Of a stretch of 35,360 nucleotides of DNA, positions 1 through 6,645 are shown piece by piece (position 1 is the stretch's first letter; every line of letters starts with the position of its first letter). The DNA comes from Alphaproteobacteria bacterium UBA4588. Lineage in GTDB: Bacteria > Pseudomonadota > Alphaproteobacteria > Puniceispirillales > Puniceispirillaceae. Made by a program: the position numbers and the translations under genes. A model generated the notes under the pieces. It ran no database searches, was not told the DNA's origin, and saw only the letters and a list, made by a program, of their open reading frames with translations. The stretch spans positions 4,270-39,629 of the forward strand of contig DGJU01000057.1 of the NCBI GenBank assembly GCA_002387605.1, read 5' to 3'.

Positions 1-716
1 TTTTGATTTTGTTTTGGCGGCCCAAGGCGCGCTGGGTTTACATAGAGCGGGATAAAGGGGCTTATCTGACGGCTAGGATCGTTAACGGCCAGTGCGGCAT
101 ATTCTGCAATATCGCGTGCATCGAGCATATGGTGCAAAACCTCTCCATGAAATGACAAGCTATCTTGTGCAGCCGCATCAAGACAGCCTGTAATAAAAAG
201 CGGGGCGTTATTGCGGTATTCTTCCAACCAGGCAGCTAACGTGTCTGATGTATGTTCAGCACATGGGCTAACCAATACCCCGTGGGCATCATAGACTTGG
301 GCAAACCAACTGCCACGACGCGTATCTGCAAGACTTAGATACTGCGCCTGCCTATCACCTGTTTTAGCAGCAGCCCTTACAGCAAGAGCCGCAAGCCCAT
401 TAACACCAGCCTCTGCCAAATTATGAGCAATAACAAAGCCAGAGGCAGCAGCAAGGCATACACGAATGCCGGTAAAAGAGCCCGGACCACACCCGGCCGC
501 AACCAACCTAACATCTGCAAAAGACTGTCCTGCTTGCTGAAGAGCTTCCTGTACAAGTGAAATCAGTGTTTCAGCATGACCATGGCGCGCTTTGTTTTCT
601 GCATATCCTGTAATATCGCCGCTCTTCCTTACAGCAGCAGATGCCATATCGCCGCTCGCCTCAAGGCTGAGGATAAGAGAGCCGTCAGGTGCCAATATTT
701 TGCCAGATTCAATCAT
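1..716 (-). CDS. tsaB: TsaB, tRNA threonylcarbamoyladenosine biosynthesis protein (partial, C-terminal end off window)
   Basis: TsaB is the non-catalytic partner of TsaD in making the t6A37 modification of ANN-decoding tRNAs in the cytoplasm. I translated the minus strand from ATG at 716 and found an open frame to the window edge, about 238 codons with no stop. The N-terminus reads ILSLEASGDMASAAV, where the family usually has an ILxIDTS-type start, so the DTS triplet is EAS here. The diagnostic motif GPGSFTGIRVCLAAASG follows near residue 85. An AAGAAG stretch about 12 bases before the ATG could be a distant ribosome site. Family length is usually 210-240 residues, so little is missing. rimI often follows tsaB and may lie just outside. 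The gene is divergent from the deacetylase gene. Assignment is firm; the exact start is less so. Confidence 0.88.
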   Translation of the reverse strand, partial: MIESGKILAPDGSLILSLEASGDMASAAVRKSGDITGYAENKARHGHAETLISLVQEALQQAGQSFADVRLVAAGCGPGSFTGIRVCLAAASGFVIAHNLAEAGVNGLAALAVRAAAKTGDRQAQYLSLADTRRGSWFAQVYDAHGVLVSPCAEHTSDTLAAWLEEYRNNAPLFITGCLDAAAQDSLSFHGEVLHHMLDARDIAEYAALAVNDPSRQISPFIPLYVNPARLGPPKQNQ

Positions 717-970
717 GAAATAGTTAATCTTCTTATGGTAACGAATACAAAAATGACCAGTTTTTACCTTATCATAGAATCTGATGGCTACTTGCAGGCC
801 TAGTCAAAAAAAATTAGAATAGCGCATGGAGCGTTTTGGGGGAAATTTTTCATTTTTTCCAATATCTCCTCGGCTATTTATCAAACATGCTCTCCGCTCT
901 ATGGTTTGCGCTTACACGCCTTAAATTTTGCTCCTCTGAATTGTGTTAACCCGTTATCAGGTATTAAGAT

Positions 971-2014
971 ATGACGAAAATTTATGATAAAATGGGTCTA
1001 TCCAGTCTGCTAATCGCCGTGGTTTTGCAGCTGTCAGCCGTCTTTTCTTCGCCAGCAATGGCCGAAGAGGAAATGCGCGATAGTGCAACGGTGCTGATGT
1101 ATCATCGTTTTGGCGAATCGCGCTACCCGTCAACAAATATCAGTGTTGAGCAGTTTGAAGCGCATCTCGCTCATTTAACCGCCGGAAACTACACTGTGCT
1201 GAAGCTAGATGATATTATTGCGCGTTTGCGTGCAGGTGAGCTTCTCCCCGACCGCACAGTTGCGATTACAATAGATGACGCATATCAGTCTGTTTATAAC
1301 GAAGCTTGGCCGCGGCTGACTGAGGCAGGGTTTCCGTTTACTCTGTTCGTTGCAAGCAGCCCTATCGATAGGGAATTATCTGCTTACATGTCATGGGACC
1401 AGATACGCGAGTTACAGGCGTCAGGCGTTACAATCGGATCACAAACACATACGCATCCGCATTTGCATAAGCTAACTGATGAGCAGGTCCGCGCAGAAAT
1501 ATCAACGTCAAATAGACGATTTATTGAAGAGCTCGGGCTAAGGCCAGAACTCTTTGCCTATCCATATGGAGAGCATTCTGGATTTGTGATTGATGCTGTT
1601 AAGGACGCTGGCTTCATCGCTGCTTTTGGTCAGAATTCAGGTATTATGCATAGTGCTGATGACCAGTTTCAACTTCCACGATTTGCCTTTAATGAAGCCT
1701 ATGGCACGATTGAAAGGCTTAAGCTAGCCGTTGATGGTCTCCCCTTGAAGGTGAGCGACCTTACCCCTGAAGATATGGTTTTAGAGACTAATCCGCCGCT
1801 TTATGGATTTACAGTAAGTGACGAAATGAGCCCTGTGAGCCAATTACGATGCTTTTCAAATAAGCACGGAAAGCTTGATGTTACGATGCTTGGTATGCGC
1901 GCTGAAATCAGAGCGCCGGGTCCGCTCTCAGAGCCGCGCGCGCGCATTAATTGCACCATGCCAGCTGTTGATGAGCGCTGGCGCTGGTTTGGGCGCCAAT
2001 TTCTGACACGCTAG
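971..2014 (+). CDS. Secreted polysaccharide deacetylase (CE4 / NodB-like)
   Basis: A 347-residue secreted protein of the carbohydrate esterase 4 family, which removes N-acetyl (or similar) groups from cell-wall or extracellular glycans. Residues 10-31 form a signal peptide ending AMA before EEE. Motif 1 is ITIDDAY (99-105), where TFDDG is usual, and it keeps both Asp. Motif 2 is GSQTHTHPH (156-164); the first metal-binding His of the usual SHTxxHP is Gln158, while His162 is kept. A motif 3-like AYPYGEHS lies near residue 196. The last 90 residues form an extension of unknown role with two Cys that could pair. Start ATG 971 has AGG nine bases upstream. Its stop overlaps the stop of the convergent glucosaminidase gene by four bases. 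The substrate cannot be told from sequence. Confidence 0.85.
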   Translation: MTKIYDKMGLSSLLIAVVLQLSAVFSSPAMAEEEMRDSATVLMYHRFGESRYPSTNISVEQFEAHLAHLTAGNYTVLKLDDIIARLRAGELLPDRTVAITIDDAYQSVYNEAWPRLTEAGFPFTLFVASSPIDRELSAYMSWDQIRELQASGVTIGSQTHTHPHLHKLTDEQVRAEISTSNRRFIEELGLRPELFAYPYGEHSGFVIDAVKDAGFIAAFGQNSGIMHSADDQFQLPRFAFNEAYGTIERLKLAVDGLPLKVSDLTPEDMVLETNPPLYGFTVSDEMSPVSQLRCFSNKHGKLDVTMLGMRAEIRAPGPLSEPRARINCTMPAVDERWRWFGRQFLTR

Positions 2015-3078
2015 CTCACACCGCCGCTGGGCAGCTTTCGTGATGCTAACTTATGCAACTCATTTTGCTTGATCATCTGTGTCAGGGTCTCAACATATTC
2101 AGAACCTGTCTCAGCATATCGATATAAAAACGGGACAAGCTGAAGACCAGAAACATCTATATCGCCTGATAAATGAAGCTCAGAACGCCGCTTACGAAAT
2201 GCCTCATAGGCATGATGTGTGTTTAGATTCGTCATATATGAGCGCACTGAACTGATAAGATCAGGAAACGCGCGAACAGCCGCACGGCTATTACTTGCTT
2301 GCGCGGGCTTAATACCCTTACTGACATCCCATACCCACTGACCGAACAGCGCATTACCTTCGTGGGTGAAGCGTGACTGGCCCCAGCCAGATTCTACAGC
2401 AGCCTGCGCCAGAGCAATTTCAACCGGTATTGGCTGAACCCTTATCTGTAGGCTAAGACGACGCTGTTCTCGTGATTGCTGTAGTTTTGAGAGCCCATAT
2501 TTTCGAGCAAAGACATCCAGAACATCCTCGTTTCCAGACTTAAGGGCCGTCATTATCACCTGTTTGTGGGTCGATATCTCATCATTAACTTTTAGAATTA
2601 GTGGCAACATAATCTGAATAAATTGCTGTTTGCGGCGCTGAGCATCCTCTTTATCCAAGGCTGGCATTCGAGAGATAAAAAGACGCGGAACCGACTGCGA
2701 TTTATCGAAGACATCATAGTCTAATTCAGCCGGAAATGGCGGTAATGTTTGCGGTGAAGACCGCTGAAAAGGTAGCGCTTGCTGAGGTGTATCAAGCTGG
2801 TCAATCAAAAAATTAGTGGCCGTTTCCAGCTCTTTATCAAGGGCAGTTTTCTCAGTGCTTGTAAGATTATCAATTGCACGCTTTTGCGTTAGCCATTCAA
2901 TTTTATCATTCAGGGCAGAAATGTCAGAACGACCAGCAAAATCAGCGTGCAAGGATGTCATTCTGGGCGATGAAACAGACAAAATAGGCAAAAGGTAGCT
3001 ACATGCACCGGCCAATAACATAGCCAGCACAAGTGTTTTATTGGAAATAGTAGGGCTGTCTGTTTGAGTGTCGACCAT
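2011..3078 (-). CDS. Bax-type membrane-anchored N-acetylglucosaminidase (GH73 family)
   Basis: A 355-residue protein with one N-terminal membrane segment (about 15-34) and a C-terminal glucosaminidase domain (about 215-345). The motif ALAQAAVESGWGQSRF (222-237) carries the presumed catalytic Glu229, followed by EGNALFGQWVW. This matches the E. coli Bax branch of the family. Such enzymes cut the glycan strand of peptidoglycan between GlcNAc and MurNAc in the periplasm. The middle segment (about 50-210) is a poorly conserved linker with several charged helical stretches. The LLAGAC sequence in the membrane segment looks like a lipobox but lacks the hydrophobic -3 residue and is followed by more hydrophobic residues, so I read it as an anchor. 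It lies 113 bases downstream of nifU on the same strand. The ATG at 3078 has no strong ribosome site. Confidence 0.82.
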   Translation of the reverse strand: MVDTQTDSPTISNKTLVLAMLLAGACSYLLPILSVSSPRMTSLHADFAGRSDISALNDKIEWLTQKRAIDNLTSTEKTALDKELETATNFLIDQLDTPQQALPFQRSSPQTLPPFPAELDYDVFDKSQSVPRLFISRMPALDKEDAQRRKQQFIQIMLPLILKVNDEISTHKQVIMTALKSGNEDVLDVFARKYGLSKLQQSREQRRLSLQIRVQPIPVEIALAQAAVESGWGQSRFTHEGNALFGQWVWDVSKGIKPAQASNSRAAVRAFPDLISSVRSYMTNLNTHHAYEAFRKRRSELHLSGDIDVSGLQLVPFLYRYAETGSEYVETLTQMIKQNELHKLASRKLPSGGVS

Positions 3079-3188
3079 TTAGAATAGCTTTCATGACCCA
3101 TAAGACAAACACAAGAAAAGCATCAAAGGACAAGGTTAAAAAAAGATGTTCATACAGTCATCCCTTATCCCTGTTATACGATGTGACC

Positions 3189-3204
3189 CCCCTATTCGTA
3201 GGGG
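3189..3204. repeat. Perfect 6-bp hairpin over the nifU stop codon
   Basis: CCCCTA (3189-3194), a TTCG loop, and TAGGGG (3199-3204) form a perfect stem with a tetraloop. The nifU stop codon lies inside the stem. No T-run follows on either strand, so it is not a classical intrinsic terminator. It could instead protect the 3' end of the nifU message or act with Rho. Confidence 0.4.
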
Positions 3205-3740
3205 CGCACCTCTTTAACTTCCGGAATATAATGACGAAGCATGTTTTCGATACCCATTTTCAGGGTTGCTGTTGAGCTTGGGCAGCCCTGACAAGCGCCG
3301 CGCATCTGAAGTGTAACAACACCCTCATCAAACGAATGGAAGGTAATATCACCACCATCCATCGCAACAGCCGGACGCACTCTTGTATCAAGCAAATGTT
3401 TAATTTGCTGAACGGTCTCAGTCTCTTCGCCAGCCTCTTCACTCTCTTGGCTCGACGCTTCCATAACCGGAAGACCCGATGCGAAATGTTCCATAATGCC
3501 AGCAAGGATTGACGGCTTAAGCGAAAACCACTCGCTCGCATCATTCTTGGTAATGGCGATAAAATCACCACTCAAAAAGACAGAGACAACGCCATCAATG
3601 GCAAAAATGCGCTTTGCAAGCGGTGATGTCTTTGTTGCCTCTTCTGAGACAAATTCAGCTGTATCGCCCGGCAATACTGCAACGCCTGGAATGAATTTCA
3701 GCGTGGCTGGGTTCGGGGTATCTTCGGTCTGGATAAACAT
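3192..3740 (-). CDS. NifU/NfuA-type iron-sulfur cluster carrier protein
   Basis: A 182-residue cytoplasmic Fe-S scaffold or carrier. The N-terminal domain (1-90) starts MFIQTEDTPNPATLKF, typical of the Nfu N-terminal domain. An acidic linker (95-110) follows, then the NifU C-terminal domain with GACQGCPSS, whose Cys150 and Cys153 bind a cluster shared between two subunits. RPAVAMDGGD near residue 122 is also characteristic. It passes 4Fe-4S clusters to client enzymes; Nth and HemW in this window are possible clients by inference only. The ATG at 3740 has an excellent ribosome site, GGAGGTG, 10 bases upstream. It is downstream of trpS across 171 bases that hold a 14-bp palindrome, so it may have its own promoter. 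Names such as nifU, nfu and nfuA are used interchangeably, so I leave the symbol open. Confidence 0.92.
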   Translation of the reverse strand: MFIQTEDTPNPATLKFIPGVAVLPGDTAEFVSEEATKTSPLAKRIFAIDGVVSVFLSGDFIAITKNDASEWFSLKPSILAGIMEHFASGLPVMEASSQESEEAGEETETVQQIKHLLDTRVRPAVAMDGGDITFHSFDEGVVTLQMRGACQGCPSSTATLKMGIENMLRHYIPEVKEVRPYE

Positions 3741-3825
3741 GGTGAGATTTCACCTCCAATGTTAAGGGTGCGGCAAAAGCTTTTAAGGTCTTCGCCGTAC
3801 AAAAATTTCTAGACGTCATCATAGC

Positions 3826-3839
3826 TTCATGTACATGAA
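3826..3839. promoter_or_regulatory. Perfect 14-bp palindrome upstream of nifU (candidate operator)
   Basis: TTCATGTACATGAA is a perfect inverted repeat without a spacer, about 86 bases upstream of the nifU start in the trpS-nifU gap. Its size suits a dimeric regulator. I cannot name the regulator; it does not match an IscR, Fur or RirA box that I know well. Confidence 0.35.
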
Positions 3840-3911
3840 ATGGGAAGCCGAACAGCCGAAGGCAAGTATCAAAAGCATAATTACGCAGCATTATACATGC
3901 TAATCATCTGT

Positions 3912-4967
3912 TTATTCAGGCAAAAACCCAACTATTTTTTTCACTTCCGCCAGCACAGGTTCTGCCCGGGCACGCGCCTGTTCAGTCCCTTTTTTCAGAA
4001 TCCTGTCAATTTCTGCTCTATCATCCAATAATCTATTCATTTTTTCAGAAATAGGGGCTATCTGCGAGACGGCAAGCTCAACAAGGGCTGGCTTGAATAT
4101 ACCAAAACCCTGACCGCCAAATTCAGACAAAATTTCGGCATTTGTTGCACCTGATAATGCAGCATAGATTCCCACCAAATTACGGGCTTCAGGACGGTCA
4201 TCCAGACCAGCCATCTCAGAGGGTAGCGGTTCGGGGTCTGTTTTAGCTTTCTTTATTTTCTGGGCAATCTCATCTGCAGAATCTGTCAGATTGATGCGGG
4301 TATAATCTGAGGGGTCCGACTTACTCATTTTTGAGCTACCATCACGAAGGCTCATCACCCGGGCGGCAACACCTTGAATCTGTGGTTCGGGGAGGGGGAA
4401 AATATCAGCCCCATACATCGAATTAAAGGCTGCAGCAATATCGCGTGTCAGCTCAAGATGCTGTTTTTGATCTTCGCCAACAGGAACATGTGTTGCTTTA
4501 TATGCAAGAATATCTGCTGCCATCAATGTAGGGTAGGAATATAAGCCTACTGTGGCATTTTCACGGTTCTTTCCGGCCTTTTCTTTAAATTGTGTCATCC
4601 GGTTAAGCCAGCCAAGCCGTGCCACACAATTGAAAATCCACGCAAGTTCTGCATGCTGAGGAACAGATGACTGATTGAAAAGCACGGCTTGATCTGGGTC
4701 AATGCCAGAGGCTATCAGGCAGGCAGTCACTTCTCTAATCGAAGTCCGCAAGGCTTGGGGGTCTTGCGGTACGGTAATCGCATGCAAATCAACGACGCAA
4801 TAAATACAGTCAAAGTCATTTTGTTGCGCAACCCAATTCCGAATCGCACCAAGGTAATTGCCAAGATGCAGGTTTCCGGTTGGCTGGACACCAGAAAAAA
4901 TTACATTTTTTCGTTCTGTTTGAGCCGGCGACGTAATATCGGCAGAACTAGACTGTGTCTGAGACAT
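3912..4967 (-). CDS. trpS: Tryptophan--tRNA ligase
   Basis: A class I aminoacyl-tRNA synthetase that charges tRNA-Trp with tryptophan using ATP. It has 351 residues, close to the usual 330-350. The HIGH-type motif is TGNLHLGNY (30-38) within SGVQPTGNLHLGN, and the KMSKS loop is present exactly at 213-217. VPVGEDQKQHLELTRD (about 161-176) is a further family signature. The first 18 residues are a polar extension before the conserved NVIFSGVQPTG. It sits in a minus-strand run with mutS, glnD and murJ upstream and nifU downstream. That order is common in alphaproteobacteria. There is nothing unusual in the sequence. Confidence 0.97.
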   Translation of the reverse strand: MSQTQSSSADITSPAQTERKNVIFSGVQPTGNLHLGNYLGAIRNWVAQQNDFDCIYCVVDLHAITVPQDPQALRTSIREVTACLIASGIDPDQAVLFNQSSVPQHAELAWIFNCVARLGWLNRMTQFKEKAGKNRENATVGLYSYPTLMAADILAYKATHVPVGEDQKQHLELTRDIAAAFNSMYGADIFPLPEPQIQGVAARVMSLRDGSSKMSKSDPSDYTRINLTDSADEIAQKIKKAKTDPEPLPSEMAGLDDRPEARNLVGIYAALSGATNAEILSEFGGQGFGIFKPALVELAVSQIAPISEKMNRLLDDRAEIDRILKKGTEQARARAEPVLAEVKKIVGFLPE

Positions 4968-5069
4968 GGGAACCCTTTATGTTTTGCATATGCTTATTCA
5001 TGTTCTGGCTCTTTATGACCAGCAGGGGCCTGCTTCTCAAGCCTTTTTTGTCCTTTTCATACGCCAAGC

Positions 5070-6632
5070 CTAACGCAGCTTTGGCGCAATTCTCAAGATA
5101 ACAGCAGTTCCCCCATAAAGAATGAGACCGCCCACAACCAGCAGGACAAGCTGGAGCCGTGGCCCTAAAATCTCACTAAAGGAGGGTATTTCAGTCAAAT
5201 ACATCCTTATTCCTATCAGCCCAGCTGCCATCACAAGCGACGCCATCAAAGCTTTCACCATAAAGAGGCCAGCTGTGAAATCGAGCTTTTTCTGGCGCCG
5301 CAACAAGGCTGCCTGCCAGATAAAAATAATCCAGAAAGATAGGGATGTTGCCAGCGCCAAACCTGCATGTCCAAGACGCTGCATGAGCAAGAGGCTCAGA
5401 CATAAATTGATCAGAACTGACACCAGAGATATTTTCAAGACAAGTTTTGCCTGTCCTGCAGCATAAAAGGCCGGCTGCAAAATTTTTGTCCCAACAAAAG
5501 CCGGTAGACCAACGCCATAGGCAATCAATGCAAGTGACGACAGATAGGCGTCATTTTGCGTAAAGGCTCCTGACAGAAAAAGACCTGACAATACAGGCTC
5601 GGCAATCACAATAAGCGCCGCTGTAGCCGGTAAGATAAAGAGGGAGGCTGTTTTAAAACCATTTGATATTTCAGCAGCAACCCCATCTGGCTTTCCGGCG
5701 GCTTCAAGCGCTGAAAGGCGCGGCAATAAGGCTGTGCCAAGCGCAATACCAATAATACCCAAAGGCAGTTGAGCAATTCTATCGGCATAATAGAGCCATG
5801 AAATAGCGCCAATATTTAGCAAAGAGGCAAGAATTGTATCAACAAGAAGATTAATCTGAAGGGCGCCAGCACCGAGCGCGGCCGGTAAAAATGACGCCCA
5901 CATACGGCGGGCTTCTGCTGATAGCCGAAAAGAGAAAAGGCCCGGATTAATCCGCCGCTTTCTCATCCGAATCTGCAGCAAACTCATCTGCCCAATACCG
6001 GCAAGCAGCACCCCGATTGCCAGAGGCATTACTATCAGAAGCCCTGCTTCACCTGAGAATTCCTGATAGACCGGAATCATAATAGCAGCGCCAATCAGGC
6101 ATAGATTTAAAATCACCGGCGCGGCAGCACCGCCTGTAAAATCATCATGCGCATTACTGAGCGCTGCCCACAGCGCAACCAGCGATATCATCGGCAGATA
6201 AGGAAGTGTGATAGCCCCAAGAGCAATCGCAGTTTCAAGTCTTTCTGGCGTATCTGCAAAGCCGGGCGCCAGCCCAATCATGATAAAGGGTAGAAAATAT
6301 TCAAGCAGGAGAACAAGAACTGTTAGCCCAAGAAGCAGGGCTGTTTGAACTTCACTTACAAAGACAAGCGCCCTCGCCTCTCCTTTTTCGGCGCGCATCG
6401 CAGAATAGACCGGCAAAAAAACATTTGTTAGTGCGCCTTCTGCTGTAAGTCGCCGAAATAGATTAGGCAGTTTAAAGGCCACCAGAAACGCATCTGCTGC
6501 TGCCCCTGCCCCCAGAAAATGGGCAAAGACAAGATCACGCACAAAGCCAGCAACCCGGCTAATAGCTGTCCATGACCCTATCTGTTTGACAACAGCATTC
6601 AGGCTTTTTTTCGGAGCGATCTCAGACGACAT
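5070..6632 (-). CDS. murJ: MurJ lipid II flippase (MviN family)
   Basis: A polytopic inner-membrane protein of 520 residues, the usual length. It moves lipid II, the peptidoglycan precursor, from the cytoplasmic to the periplasmic face. The N-terminus has GSWTAISRVAGFVRDLVFAH and then FLGAGAAADAFLVAFKLPN, which are the best-known MurJ/MviN signatures including the conserved Arg. RRLTAEGALTNVFLPVYS follows. The rest alternates hydrophobic segments, about 14 by eye, with short polar loops. The gene starts 13 bases after the glnD stop, so the two are probably co-transcribed and perhaps translationally linked. A 102-base gap separates it from trpS. The murJ-glnD pairing is a recurrent alphaproteobacterial arrangement. 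Confidence 0.95.
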   Translation of the reverse strand: MSSEIAPKKSLNAVVKQIGSWTAISRVAGFVRDLVFAHFLGAGAAADAFLVAFKLPNLFRRLTAEGALTNVFLPVYSAMRAEKGEARALVFVSEVQTALLLGLTVLVLLLEYFLPFIMIGLAPGFADTPERLETAIALGAITLPYLPMISLVALWAALSNAHDDFTGGAAAPVILNLCLIGAAIMIPVYQEFSGEAGLLIVMPLAIGVLLAGIGQMSLLQIRMRKRRINPGLFSFRLSAEARRMWASFLPAALGAGALQINLLVDTILASLLNIGAISWLYYADRIAQLPLGIIGIALGTALLPRLSALEAAGKPDGVAAEISNGFKTASLFILPATAALIVIAEPVLSGLFLSGAFTQNDAYLSSLALIAYGVGLPAFVGTKILQPAFYAAGQAKLVLKISLVSVLINLCLSLLLMQRLGHAGLALATSLSFWIIFIWQAALLRRQKKLDFTAGLFMVKALMASLVMAAGLIGIRMYLTEIPSFSEILGPRLQLVLLVVGGLILYGGTAVILRIAPKLR

Positions 6633-6645
6633 TTTTCACCAGTCC

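Noticed and set aside
717..970. Regulatory element in the tsaB-deacetylase divergent gap
   Set aside because: The 254 bases are A/T-rich with T-runs, but I see no convincing promoter pair, palindrome or terminator.
5023..5037. AGCAGG-GG-CCTGCT inverted repeat in the murJ-trpS gap
   Set aside because: A two-base centre makes a poor hairpin and there is no T-run on the transcribed strand. It could be an operator but nothing supports it.
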